Below are positions 1 through 7,080 of a stretch of 25,220 bases of DNA, one piece after another. This stretch comes from an uncultured Collinsella sp. (GTDB lineage Bacteria; Actinomycetota; Coriobacteriia; Coriobacteriales; Coriobacteriaceae): assembly GCA_900556365.1 (NCBI GenBank), contig USOG01000004.1, positions 1-25,220 on the forward strand, read 5' to 3'. The notes beneath the pieces are model-generated. The model had not been told where the DNA came from, ran no database searches, and worked only from the letters and a program-made list of their open reading frames with translations. Every line of letters begins with the position of its first letter. Position 1 is the first letter of the stretch. Made by a program: the position numbers and the translations under genes.

Positions 1-368
1 AGCGCGGCGATGGCGATCTCGGTCGCCTCCTCTTTGCTCTTCTTTTGCAGCTTGATGGGCGCGAGCGTCAGGTTGCCCAGCACCGTCATGTTGGGATACA
101 GGTTGAACTGCTGAAACACCATGGAGCTATACTTGCGAGCCATCTCCAGGTGATTCTTTTTGGTGAGCGGCGTACCGTCGATGATGACCTCGCCCGATGT
201 GGGCTCCTCCAGATAATCGACACAACGGATGAGCGTCGACTTACCCGAGCCGGAAGGCCCGATCATTACGAGCTTCTCGCCGCGCTTGACGGTGAGATTG
301 ATATCTTTGAGCACATGCAGGTCGCCAAAGTACTTGTTGAGATGCTTGATCTCGATCATGTCTGCCAT
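1..368 (-). CDS. Amino-acid-type ABC transporter ATP-binding protein (partial, 3' end outside window)
   Basis: This is the N-terminal 122 codons of an ABC ATPase that would energise uptake of a polar amino acid (GlnQ/HisP-like family) at the inner face of the membrane. The reading frame begins MADMIEIKHLNKYFG. It contains a textbook Walker A motif, GPSGSGKST, around residues 35-43, and the Q-loop region MVFQQFNLYPNMTVLGN. The signature motif, Walker B and H-loop lie beyond the left edge. The start at 368 is preceded by an AGGGAAGGGA Shine-Dalgarno-like stretch; a second in-frame ATG lies at 359. A possible -10 (TACAAT, positions 404-409 on the minus strand) lies upstream. The substrate is not readable, because the permease and binding protein are outside the window. 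The family call is secure; the amino-acid substrate is inferred from sequence style. Confidence 0.9.
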   Translation of the reverse strand, partial: MADMIEIKHLNKYFGDLHVLKDINLTVKRGEKLVMIGPSGSGKSTLIRCVDYLEEPTSGEVIIDGTPLTKKNHLEMARKYSSMVFQQFNLYPNMTVLGNLTLAPIKLQKKSKEEATEIAIAA

Positions 369-498
369 GAATGTCCCTTCCCTGCGTTTACACGAGTTGC
401 ACTATTGTACGGAAAGAACCACGTTTCCGCAGCCCACGCTACATTCCCGTAAAGAACCCGCAACCTTCCACCCACTCATTGGGGACAGCCCAGCAAAA

Positions 499-525
499 GG
501 GGCGCGACCATGACGGCCACGCCCC
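499..525 (-). terminator. Hairpin terminator (minus strand)
   Basis: An 11-bp stem (499-509 with 515-525, one G-T pair) with a 5-nt loop is followed on the minus strand by CTTTTGC. It lies downstream of yqeY, behind two other hairpins, and just upstream of the ABC ATPase promoter region. It probably stops readthrough from yqeY into the ABC operon. Confidence 0.6.
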
Positions 526-573
526 TCAAGACCCGAAAAAATACAACCGCCCTTGTTGAGCATAAGTCAGCGA

Positions 574-672
574 AAACCCGTACACGCGAGCAAGGTGACG
601 TGAAATGAAAGGGCGCAGACCTTATGGTCGCGCCCTTGAAATTGAACGTCAGATTGCCGCGTGTACGGGTTT
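574..672. repeat. Nested 99-bp palindromic element with terminator core
   Basis: A perfect 15-bp inverted repeat (574-588 with 658-672) encloses a second hairpin: AAGGGCGC-A-GACC, loop TTAT, GGTC-GCGCCCTT (609-637). The sequence between the outer and inner arms is also partly self-complementary (TGACGT against ACGTCA, GCAA against TTGC), so the whole 99 bp can fold into one long imperfect hairpin. On the minus strand the inner core is followed by TTTCATTT, so it could end yqeY transcription. The nested arms go beyond what a simple terminator needs and could mark a REP- or MITE-like element. Confidence 0.65.
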
Positions 673-685
673 GCAGCGTCGAGCC

Positions 686-713
686 GTTACGCGGTTTGGT
701 AAAACCGCGTAAC
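686..713 (-). terminator. Perfect 12-bp hairpin right after the yqeY stop
   Basis: A perfect 12-bp stem (686-697 with 702-713) with loop GGTA begins 3 nt past the yqeY stop codon on the minus strand. No T-run follows, so it may protect the mRNA 3' end or cause pausing rather than act as a full intrinsic terminator. Two further hairpins follow. Confidence 0.5.
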
Positions 714-716
714 AAA

Positions 717-1160
717 TTACGCGAGTTTGGCACCGACGATCTTTGCTGCTGCCGGCTTATCGAAGTTACCGCCAGTGGCCTTACCCAGAGCGCCCATGAC
801 CTGGCCCATCTGCTTCTTAGAGGTCGCGCCCAGCTCGGCGATAACCTGCTCGATCAGGGCCTCGAGTTCCTCGCCCGAAACCTGCGCGGGCAGCAGGCTC
901 TCCAGAATCTTGACCTGCTCGGTCAGGTTGTCGGTACGCTCCTGGTCGGTACCGGCCTTAATGGACATCTCCAGCGTCTCGCTCGTCTGCTTAATCAGAC
1001 GCTTGATCATGCTGTTGACGTCTTCCTCGGTCACATCACGACGCTCGTTGACCTCGATGTTCTTCACCTCGGCCTTAACCTGGCGAATGATGGACAGGCG
1101 AACCTTGTCCTTAGCCTTCATGGCCGCGATCATTTCCTTCTGCAGCTCTTCGTTGGTCAT
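717..1160 (-). CDS. yqeY: GatB/YqeY domain-containing protein
   Basis: This small 147-aa cytoplasmic protein belongs to the YqeY family, which resembles the C-terminal tRNA-contacting domain of GatB; its cell function is not firmly known. The order is typical: a helical N-terminus (MTNEELQKEMIAAMKAKDK, RLSIIRQVKAEVKN), then EERTDNL-type helices with LLPAQVSGEELEALI, and a C-terminal tail with GQVMGALGKATGG. The length matches the family (about 150 aa). I chose the ATG at 1160 because GAGGAGG sits about 8 nt before it. The frame is open to 1196, but the extra 12 residues overlap an inter-gene hairpin and have no ribosome site. It lies 54 nt downstream of the foldase gene, probably co-transcribed. 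Confidence 0.88.
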   Translation of the reverse strand: MTNEELQKEMIAAMKAKDKVRLSIIRQVKAEVKNIEVNERRDVTEEDVNSMIKRLIKQTSETLEMSIKAGTDQERTDNLTEQVKILESLLPAQVSGEELEALIEQVIAELGATSKKQMGQVMGALGKATGGNFDKPAAAKIVGAKLA

Positions 1161-1183
1161 CTGCAAATCCTCCTCAATAGTGC

Positions 1184-1209
1184 GGGCGGCACTCACACGA
1201 GCGCCGCCC
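1184..1209 (-). promoter_or_regulatory. GC-rich hairpin between foldase and yqeY
   Basis: An 11-bp stem (1184-1194 with 1199-1209, one G-T pair) with loop GTGT fills the gap between the foldase stop and the yqeY ribosome site. No T-run follows. It could be an RNA-processing or stability element that sets different levels of the two proteins. The role is inferred from position only. Confidence 0.4.
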
Positions 1210-1214
1210 CATGA

Positions 1215-2438
1215 TTACTTAGTCGTCGACGAATCGTCGGTCGAACTCTTGGTGACACCCTTCAGGCTGACGTTGTACGGCACGTCCTTGGGCATGGGGT
1301 TAACGGTGATGTCGGCGTCCTTCTTGTACTGCTCCAGCCACTCGCTGTACGCAGTGCTTGCCGCCTGCGTCTTCACCACGTTGGAGACGTACTTCTTGAT
1401 GTCCTTGGGCACCTGCTTAATGTCATCGACCTGATTATCGACATGGAAGTAGTCGGTGCACTTGATGATGTGATAACCATAGGTCGACTCGACGACGCCG
1501 CTCACATCGCCCTTGTTGAGTCCCTCGAGCGCCGCCTGGTAGCTGTCGACGAAGGTGGTGAGCTTGTCCCAGCCCACATCGCCCTTCTTCTCCTTGGAGC
1601 CGGTGTCGTCGGAATACTGCTCCACGGCATCCTCAAAGCTCAGCTCGCCGGAGTTGATCTTGTCCAGGCACTCCTGCGCCTTGGCCTTGGCGGCAGCCTT
1701 GTCCTCGTCGGATGCGTCGGAATCGACCTTGATCAGGATATTCGACGAACGACGGGCATCGTTGTAGTTGGACAGGTTCTCATTGATGTAATCGACAATC
1801 TCGCTGTCCTTGGGCTTGCTGGTGGGTGCCACGGCATCCTTGAGCTTCTGCTGCGCCAGGCTCTCCTTGAGCGAATCCTTGTAGGTGTCCTCGGTGTAGC
1901 CGTAGGTCTTAAGCGTCTTCTTAAAGGTCTTGGCGCCGCCCGCGCTCTTGCACGCGTCCTTCCAAGCCTTCTCGACCTCCTCGTCCGACACCGTCACGCC
2001 GTTCTCCTTCTGTGCCTGCTGAAGCAGAATCTGCTGCGTGTAGGAGTCGATGAGTTGCTTGCGATACTTCTTGGGCGTGAGGTCGTTGTCGACCAGATAC
2101 TGCGCCCAGTCCTTGTCCTTGGTGTAGCCGTAGGACGTGCGCATGCTCATGATCTGCTTGGTCACGGTGTCCTCGGTGAGGTTGGTGCCGTTGATGGTAG
2201 CAGCCACGCCACCAGTAAGCTTATAGCCCGAGCTGGCACTTTCGGTCTGCGACATCAGGCCGGAGCACGCCATGGCCGAGACGGAAAGCAGCATCGCCAG
2301 CACGCCGATGACCACCAGGACAATCTTGACGGTCTTGGACACATAGGTCTTGCGCTGCTTCTTACGAGAGCTGGAGGCGGCGCGGGACCGCTGCTCGGGC
2401 GTCGGCGCGGCCTCGGGGTTCTTTTTCTTGTTTGCCAT
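1215..2438 (-). CDS. Membrane-anchored peptidyl-prolyl isomerase (SurA/PrsA-like parvulin)
   Basis: This 407-aa protein is a predicted extracytoplasmic foldase that isomerises prolyl bonds in secreted proteins. Residues 1-35 are basic and cytoplasmic; residues 37-58 form a single membrane segment. A SurA N-like helical region follows (about 80-225), then a parvulin domain (about 229-331) with family landmarks RRSSNILIK, SEQYSDD-like VEQYSDDTGS, KKGDVGW and YGYHIIKCTD. The C-terminal tail is Ser/Thr/Asp-rich. The segment SAMAC at the end of the membrane helix loosely resembles a lipobox, but Met before Ala-Cys and the long basic N-terminus argue for an uncleaved anchor. The start has a GAAAGG site. 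It is probably the first gene of a two-gene unit with yqeY. Confidence 0.88.
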   Translation of the reverse strand: MANKKKNPEAAPTPEQRSRAASSSRKKQRKTYVSKTVKIVLVVIGVLAMLLSVSAMACSGLMSQTESASSGYKLTGGVAATINGTNLTEDTVTKQIMSMRTSYGYTKDKDWAQYLVDNDLTPKKYRKQLIDSYTQQILLQQAQKENGVTVSDEEVEKAWKDACKSAGGAKTFKKTLKTYGYTEDTYKDSLKESLAQQKLKDAVAPTSKPKDSEIVDYINENLSNYNDARRSSNILIKVDSDASDEDKAAAKAKAQECLDKINSGELSFEDAVEQYSDDTGSKEKKGDVGWDKLTTFVDSYQAALEGLNKGDVSGVVESTYGYHIIKCTDYFHVDNQVDDIKQVPKDIKKYVSNVVKTQAASTAYSEWLEQYKKDADITVNPMPKDVPYNVSLKGVTKSSTDDSSTTK

Positions 2439-2499
2439 GTTTGGCCTTTCGCATCACGAATCGAACAAACGCCATTGTGTCACAACGCAGCCCCCGCGG

Positions 2500-2630
2500 C
2501 ACACCTGGTGCATGGGGGACGGGTTAATCTGCACCATTTTGGTGCAAAGGGGACAGGTCTGGCAGTTGGCAGTTAGGGACGTTCCTTTTCTGCCGGCAGT
2601 TAGGGACAGTCCCCAAGTGCCGGCTTAGCT
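2500..2630. repeat. Clustered GGGAC-type short repeats and palindromes
   Basis: This gap between the PTS IIA stop and the foldase start holds several repeats. A hairpin TGCACCA-TTT-TGGTGCA lies at 2530-2546. The 13-mer GGCAGTTAGGGAC occurs at 2568-2580 and 2595-2607, with a partial copy at 2561-2570. A nested palindrome GCCGGCA...GGGAC-A-GTCCC...TGCCGGC spans 2592-2624. Similar GGGACAG/CTGTCCC units occur at about 481, 9271 and 20071. Part of it may end PTS IIA transcription. No gene is visible here. Confidence 0.6.
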
Positions 2631-2635
2631 CCACC

Positions 2636-3103
2636 TTAGAAGTGGCGACGGATGGCGTCGACCATGCCTTGGGGCGTGGTCTGGCCGAGTACATCGGCTG
2701 CAGCGTCGGCATCCATAAAGATATTCATAAGCGCCTGCAGGGCCTCAACCTGGCCGCCCGGCTCGGCAATGCCCAGATTGATGATGATCTGCGACGGCAC
2801 CGGGGCGCCCATGCCCGCCATCGCGTTGAACGTCACAGGTGCGGCGGGCTTCACCACCGCGATATAGGGCTTGGCCACAAATCCCGGATCGGTATGTGGG
2901 ATGGCGATGTTGGCCGCCGGCATAGCGAGACCCGTGGGATAGGCGTCCTCGCGCGTGCGGACGGCATCGAGCCAACCGTCGACAATGTAGCCGCGCGGGG
3001 CAAGCTCGCCCTCAAGCCGCGCGAATACCTCATCCGGCGTCGCACACTCCCAATCAAAAAACACCAGCTCAGGCGAGAATAGCATCTCGGCGTTATCCGC
3101 CAT
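2636..3103 (-). CDS. PTS sugar transporter subunit IIA (fructose/mannitol/galactitol type)
   Basis: This 155-aa cytoplasmic protein would accept phosphate from HPr on a histidine and pass it to a IIB domain. The family motif NIAIPHTDPG places the phosphorylated histidine at residue 70. The preceding stretch (GWLDAVRTREDAYPTGLAMP) is typical of the EIIA type 2 fold and looks closest to GatA (galactitol) proteins, which are about 150 aa. The ATG at 3103 follows GGAGGA by about 6 nt; the frame is open to 3217 without a ribosome site. No IIB or IIC gene is in the window, so this is an orphan IIA that either serves a remote permease or has a regulatory role. The sugar cannot be read from this gene alone. 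Confidence 0.87.
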   Translation of the reverse strand: MADNAEMLFSPELVFFDWECATPDEVFARLEGELAPRGYIVDGWLDAVRTREDAYPTGLAMPAANIAIPHTDPGFVAKPYIAVVKPAAPVTFNAMAGMGAPVPSQIIINLGIAEPGGQVEALQALMNIFMDADAAADVLGQTTPQGMVDAIRRHF

Positions 3104-3168
3104 ACTGTCCTCCAAAGTTGTATGAGGTTCACAATGCCCCATATGATAGCGAAACGAGACAGACAAGG

Positions 3169-3636
3169 TTAGCCGAGGATCCCGATCATCTCGACCGCGC
3201 GAGCAGGTGTCAAGCACACCTCGGGCATCGCCTCCAGCATGCGCCGGTCGCTCGTGACCACATAGTCAACATCCGCCGTCTCGCCCGAAGCGATGATGAG
3301 GTTGTCTTCAAGATCCGGCATACGCTTGCCAAGCATGCGCGCCATCTCGCACTCTGCCAACGAAAGCGGAGAGGCAGTCGCCACCTGCATCATGTGCACG
3401 ATGCAGGCCCATGATGCCGAGGCAAATGACACGTTAATCCCATTCGCATTCCGCCGGGCTAGACGCCGAGGCAAAATGTAGAACACATCCTTTGCCGTCG
3501 TGGGTGCATAAAGAAGGTCGATCTTTCCCGCCTCGGCCAGTTCAACCAATCTCTTCGCTTCGTCGAATGCCCCCTCTTGCAGGTAATAATCGAGCCAAAC
3601 GTTCGTATCTACCAAGAGATGCTTTGCCTCAATCAT
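3169..3636 (-). CDS. PIN-domain toxin (VapC-like ribonuclease)
   Basis: This 155-aa protein has the PIN nuclease plan of a toxin-antitoxin system. An N-terminal LLVDTNVWLDYY gives the first catalytic Asp (residue 10), a central PDLEDNLIIAS supplies further acids (Asp108, Glu110, Asp111), and DYVVTSDRRM carries Asp130. Such toxins usually cut tRNA or mRNA using Mg or Mn. The ATG at 3636 overlaps the antitoxin stop codon as ATGA, which means coupled translation; a TTG at 3642 is a less likely start because the GAGG site would be only 4 nt away. The gene is second in the operon, as is usual for VapC toxins. Confidence 0.85.
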   Translation of the reverse strand: MIEAKHLLVDTNVWLDYYLQEGAFDEAKRLVELAEAGKIDLLYAPTTAKDVFYILPRRLARRNANGINVSFASASWACIVHMMQVATASPLSLAECEMARMLGKRMPDLEDNLIIASGETADVDYVVTSDRRMLEAMPEVCLTPARAVEMIGILG

Positions 3637-3977
3637 CGGCAATTCGCCTCGATGTCGGCAATCATCGCGTCATACATATCATCTCGTACGGCATCCCAGT
3701 CTTCCGCAGATGATCCACCTGACGCAAAATCCGAAGGGCTTAGTCCCAACGAGGAAAAAGCTAGGCCACACCCCCGCTCGGCCAGGCTCTCCGCACGGGG
3801 CGCCTCGCGCTTATCCGCCACCATAAATCCCGGCAACGCTTGATGCTCGACAAGATAGACCCAAAGCGCACGAATAGCATCGCTCGCCCCCAATCCATTG
3901 CGAGTCAGGACCGCGTCGCCACCAGCCTTGAGCATAGGATCGATTCGCGTGTTGAGCTGCACCATTGCCGTTCCCAT
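3633..3977 (-). CDS. RelB/DinJ-like antitoxin
   Basis: This 114-aa protein lies directly upstream of the PIN toxin and overlaps it by 4 nt. Its N-terminus (MVQLNTRIDPMLKAGGDAVLTRNGLGASDAIRAL, written in parts: beta strand VQLNTRID, then two helices) fits the ribbon-helix-helix DNA-binding fold of RelB/DinJ antitoxins. The C-terminal half is Ser/Asp-rich and probably disordered until it binds the toxin. The ATG at 3977 has a strong GAAAGGAG site 5 nt upstream. Pairing a RelB-type antitoxin with a PIN toxin, rather than a RelE fold, is less usual but known. It probably autoregulates through the inverted repeat over its -10 element. Confidence 0.78.
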   Translation of the reverse strand: MGTAMVQLNTRIDPMLKAGGDAVLTRNGLGASDAIRALWVYLVEHQALPGFMVADKREAPRAESLAERGCGLAFSSLGLSPSDFASGGSSAEDWDAVRDDMYDAMIADIEANCR

Positions 3978-3994
3978 AGCGGCTCCTTTCTACG

Positions 3995-4010
3995 TGCTAG
4001 CAGTATAGCA
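3995..4010 (-). promoter_or_regulatory. Promoter -10 and likely operator of the toxin-antitoxin operon
   Basis: On the minus strand TATACT (4002-4007) is a good -10 element. The palindrome TGCTA-N6-TAGCA (3995-3999 with 4006-4010) covers it. The -35 is weak (TTGCGT with a 16-nt spacer). An inverted repeat over the -10 just before an RHH-type antitoxin fits repression by the antitoxin-toxin complex. Confidence 0.55.
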
Positions 4011-4030
4011 AACCTATTAGGCCACGCAAA

Positions 4031-4060
4031 AGGGCCCCGTCCACACGCGGACGAGGCCCT
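4031..4060 (-). terminator. Terminator separating the SPFH operon from the toxin-antitoxin operon
   Basis: A 12-position stem (4031-4042 with 4049-4060, one mismatch) with a 6-nt loop is followed on the minus strand by TTTTGC. It is the last of several hairpins downstream of the operon that ends at 4259, and it lies just upstream of the antitoxin promoter. Confidence 0.65.
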
Positions 4061-4148
4061 GTCAGGGTAGTCTCGAGAAAGTTGGTGTAGCGCCCGATCC
4101 GAAGCGAGTCGGCCTGGCGTCCAAGAACCTAGAATACGGTTGATGCCC

Positions 4149-4225
4149 TATGCCGCCGACCGGCATATGAAAGACAGCGGGCCAAAAGCCCCATGGCTTC
4201 TAGCCCGCAGAAACATCGATGTTTC
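4149..4225. promoter_or_regulatory. Three palindromes downstream of the 63-aa gene
   Basis: Three structures are packed here: a perfect 7-bp hairpin TATGCCG/CGGCATA (4149-4167); a 14-position imperfect stem, GCGGGC...GCCCGC (4177-4208), followed on the minus strand by TGTCTTTC and so terminator-like; and a perfect 16-nt palindrome GAAACATCGATGTTTC (4210-4225). The first two probably help end the SPFH operon. The last has no loop and looks more like a protein-binding site. No gene is seen between 4061 and 4258. Confidence 0.45.
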
Positions 4226-4258
4226 CAAATGATCGCAGCTTGTGTTTCAAGCACTTTT

Positions 4259-4450
4259 CTACGCTACCGGCGGATGCAAATCCCAATCGGGAAAGCAGTT
4301 TGCAAAGCCTGAGAGATTTTGAGTCAAAACATTGTTCTCAGCTTGCTTCAGTCGCTCGTCCTCTTCAAACAGACTATCGAGCTCGCTCAATGCATCGAAG
4401 TCCTGCATCGCGGCATCGTTATGGTCGAAATCAGTCACTTCATCAGTCAT
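4259..4450 (-). CDS. Small acidic protein, 63 aa, unknown function
   Basis: I do not recognise this protein. It is strongly acidic and has two parts: an acidic N-terminus (MTDEVTDFDHND) and a helix-prone stretch (ALSELDSLFEEDERLKQAENNVL), ending in an aromatic tail, FANCFPDWDLHPPVA. The case for a real gene is a GGAG ribosome site 8 nt before the ATG, its place 41 nt after the stop of the coiled-coil gene on the same strand, and terminators soon after it. It is probably the last gene of the SPFH operon. It could be a small regulator or binding partner of the coiled-coil protein, but nothing in the sequence shows this. Confidence 0.6.
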   Translation of the reverse strand: MTDEVTDFDHNDAAMQDFDALSELDSLFEEDERLKQAENNVLTQNLSGFANCFPDWDLHPPVA

Positions 4451-4491
4451 CTATTTCACTCCATTCATGGTTATCGAGTCAATCCTATCGG

Positions 4492-6147
4492 CTAGGCGAC
4501 CTTATCGAGCTTAAGCAGGTCGCTGCGCTCGGCCGCCGCTTCCTTCGCGCTCTTCCACTGATTAAGCGCCAGATCGATCTCGGAACAGCCTTCCTGGATC
4601 CGTTTGGAGTATTTGGCCTCAATCTCTTCTGCCTCCGCAGCGCGCTGCTTGCTCGAGAAGCCCGTCTTTACTAGACAATAGCCAGCCCCCGCAAGAAGCA
4701 GAATGCCAATAACCTGGTTTACAAACGCAAAGAAAGCTACTCCCAAAACAGCGAGGACAACGGCCGCTATCTTGTGGCTCTTGTTGCCCTTCGCAACCTT
4801 GACATCAAGCTCATCGAGCTCCTTTTTCTTCTCTTCACCGACATAGCGAACATAATCGCCGCGCAGCGCATTACCCTCATCGCCGGTAACCGCCCTGCTT
4901 GTCCATCCGTCGAAGTCAAGGGTGATCGCCTGCGGAAATTCGGGGGTATCGCTCTTGCGATACCGGTTGAAACCACCGTTGATATAGGAACCCAAAAACT
5001 GAATCGCGGTCTTCTTCTTATGCACATCCACAGACGCACTCTGGTCGCGCATCGAGCGTGTCATCTGGTCGATGATGTTCATCGTCTGCTGACGCTTCTC
5101 ATCGCGGCGACGATTGACGAGCTCTCGGGCGCGCTCTACGTCTCCGCCAAATGCCTTGACCGCAAGAAGATACTCCTCCTGGCGGCGCAAATTTCGCTCC
5201 TTGGAGTCATCGGAGTTAACGAGCTCCATCAAATGCCTGTCAACCTGCTCGGCAAGCGTCCTCTCGTCAACATCAGAAGCCTTGAGGTCGGCGAAGTCAT
5301 TGGAGATGCTCTCGATTGCCTCGACTTTTCCGAGATACTTATTGATGTAGTCAAACTCCTTGACCACCACCTTGAGCGCCGGATATCTCGAGCTCATATC
5401 CTCCTCGTAGCCGGTAAAGTACTCCGCCCATGACTCTGACTGCTCATTCTCGAACTCAGGGCTCTGATTTCTGATCTGCTCGATCCAGCCCGCCATATAG
5501 TCGTCGCACAGGTGCTTTTCGTCGGTTCCGAAGATGCCGTTGATATAGGCATCGATGTAGACCATCGCATCGGCATCGATGCGGGCGGCGTTTTGCGTCG
5601 AGAAGTAGCGCGCTAGCCATTCGTAGCACGTAGCCGTGCGGTTATTACGTCTGCAGATCAGAGCCATCGCAAGCGACGTGTGCTCGTTGTCACGTTTGAC
5701 AGCCTCACGTATTGCGCGCTCCGCAAGATCTCGGTTGTTGTTGATCCATGCCGCAAGGGCAACCAGGACAGGCGCCAGCCAGTAGTCCGGGGTAGAAATC
5801 ATTAACTCCTCGGAGACCGTCGAAATCGTCGCCTTGCGCACGAGCGCTGCATCGGTTGCCTGGAGAATACCGACCATGGTGTTTCGAACCACCGAGTAGT
5901 TGCCGAACTTCTTGTCCATCTCCTGCCGGACGCTCACGAGCTCCGTAGTCGCCTGCTCAAGTGCGGCGGTACGACGCTGTTCGAGCATCATCTCGAGAAA
6001 GTCCTTTCGGAGCTTTTTAAGGTCCTTCCGCACTTCCTCCATTTGGGATTCGACCTTATCGACCTTCGTGGTCATCTGGTCAACTTTTGTTCCAATAGCG
6101 GCGATCCTGCGCTCGATAAGGGCAGTATCTAATCCCGAATCACTCAT
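4492..6147 (-). CDS. Coiled-coil protein with C-terminal membrane hairpin, unknown family
   Basis: I do not recognise this 551-aa protein. Residues about 5-80 are a heptad-rich coiled coil (KVDQMTTKVDKVESQMEEV, then KDLKKLRKDFLEMMLEQRR). Residues about 110-230 are helical and repeat-like (YWLAPVLVALAAWINNN, LAERAIREAVKRD, CYEWLARYF), resembling TPR/HEAT-type repeats. Another helical part carries many charged residues (about 255-370). Residues about 460-495 form two close membrane segments (IAAVVLAVLGVAFFAFV and GILLLAGAGYCLV), and a charged coiled-coil tail follows. Both ends would lie on the cytoplasmic side. The ATG at 6147 follows AGGTGG by about 6 nt; a GTG three codons earlier is less likely. 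It is the fourth gene of the SPFH operon. A role as a membrane-tethered effector or structural partner is inference. Confidence 0.85.
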   Translation of the reverse strand: MSDSGLDTALIERRIAAIGTKVDQMTTKVDKVESQMEEVRKDLKKLRKDFLEMMLEQRRTAALEQATTELVSVRQEMDKKFGNYSVVRNTMVGILQATDAALVRKATISTVSEELMISTPDYWLAPVLVALAAWINNNRDLAERAIREAVKRDNEHTSLAMALICRRNNRTATCYEWLARYFSTQNAARIDADAMVYIDAYINGIFGTDEKHLCDDYMAGWIEQIRNQSPEFENEQSESWAEYFTGYEEDMSSRYPALKVVVKEFDYINKYLGKVEAIESISNDFADLKASDVDERTLAEQVDRHLMELVNSDDSKERNLRRQEEYLLAVKAFGGDVERARELVNRRRDEKRQQTMNIIDQMTRSMRDQSASVDVHKKKTAIQFLGSYINGGFNRYRKSDTPEFPQAITLDFDGWTSRAVTGDEGNALRGDYVRYVGEEKKKELDELDVKVAKGNKSHKIAAVVLAVLGVAFFAFVNQVIGILLLAGAGYCLVKTGFSSKQRAAEAEEIEAKYSKRIQEGCSEIDLALNQWKSAKEAAAERSDLLKLDKVA

Positions 6148-6219
6148 CTGTACCACCTTTCAGTTTGAACTGTTTAGATCATCCAATAGCTTTAAGCGAG
6201 TAAGCACCCGCCATCCGCT

Positions 6220-7026
6220 TTATTGAGAGGCCATGCTTCGGTATTGCTCGGACACCTGCTGATAGGCCACAAGAAACTTCTGTTTGTATTGGCTTGCCTT
6301 CATCGAATTGACGATGCGCCCGACGGGCTCCACATAGTGTTCGAGAAAGTACGAGGTCCTTCTTCGTAACGCAAACGAACCATTTTTATAGGGGGACCCG
6401 GGGTTCTCTCTAATGCCCTTGAGTAGTGCGAGACACGTTTTGGGTATGTTGCAGTTGGCGGCGATATCTTGATAGAAGCTCTCCCGCTCTGCGGTCATAA
6501 AGTCTTCCGAAGCATACCGCGCTATGCAGAACGGGCACACAGCATCGATAAAGCTCTCAAGCCGAGACCGATCCTCCATGCTCTGCATATTGGCGACCAC
6601 GAGCGATACCATCTGAACCTCAAAGTCACGCATGTTGTAGAGCGTCGACTCAAACAAGTCGATCAAGTCACGCACTTCGTCATATTCGAGAGGGATATCT
6701 TCGGCCCTTTTAAAGAAAACCGTCATCGAACCCGAAAGACCTTCGCAAAACTCATCGCAGTACGCAACCATAAACTGTGCCGCCGCGTTGTCTTGCATCA
6801 TATTGAGCACGTCCGCGGCAAATTTGCGGGCCTCCGGGAAGTTGCCACCCTTAAAAAACTTGATGGCATTGTCCTTGGCAAACGCGATTTTGCCCGTGGC
6901 CCCCAGACGCGCCCGCGAATAGTACATCTCGCGACCGCACTGGTTGCAATGAACCTTTCGAGTTGCGGGGTCAAACTCGACATCGGTGCTGCCGCAGCCC
7001 TCACAAGTTATTCCGTTGATTTCCAA
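6220..7026 (-). CDS. Zinc-ribbon protein with helical repeat-like body (YdjG-like position)
   Basis: This 268-aa protein starts with a TFIIB-like zinc ribbon (CEGCG at residues 8-12, CNQCG at 27-31), followed by an all-helical body starting with a TPR-like unit (AIKFFKGGNFPEARKFAADVL). It has no clear membrane segment. I place the start at a TTG (7026) because GGGGG lies about 7 nt upstream; the frame is open to a TTG at 7044 without a ribosome site. It lies 54 nt after the four-helix membrane protein gene and 72 nt before the coiled-coil gene. In Bacillus subtilis the SPFH protein YdjI sits with a zinc-ribbon protein, YdjG; a comparable role is suggested by context only. The exact family is not recognised. 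Confidence 0.8.
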   Translation of the reverse strand: MEINGITCEGCGSTDVEFDPATRKVHCNQCGREMYYSRARLGATGKIAFAKDNAIKFFKGGNFPEARKFAADVLNMMQDNAAAQFMVAYCDEFCEGLSGSMTVFFKRAEDIPLEYDEVRDLIDLFESTLYNMRDFEVQMVSLVVANMQSMEDRSRLESFIDAVCPFCIARYASEDFMTAERESFYQDIAANCNIPKTCLALLKGIRENPGSPYKNGSFALRRRTSYFLEHYVEPVGRIVNSMKASQYKQKFLVAYQQVSEQYRSMASQ

Positions 7027-7080
7027 TAGCTTCCCCCACTTCAACCATCAAAGTGCCCTGGCAAAAAGCAGCGCGAGCCC

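Noticed and set aside
2250..2290. Lipoprotein signal in the foldase
   Set aside because: SAMAC is a poor lipobox and the 36-residue basic region before the helix is too long for a normal lipoprotein signal, so I kept an uncleaved anchor.
1443..2576. Open frame of 377 codons on the plus strand
   Set aside because: It is antisense to the foldase gene, Leu/Val/Gly-biased from codon-reversed GC content, and without a ribosome site.
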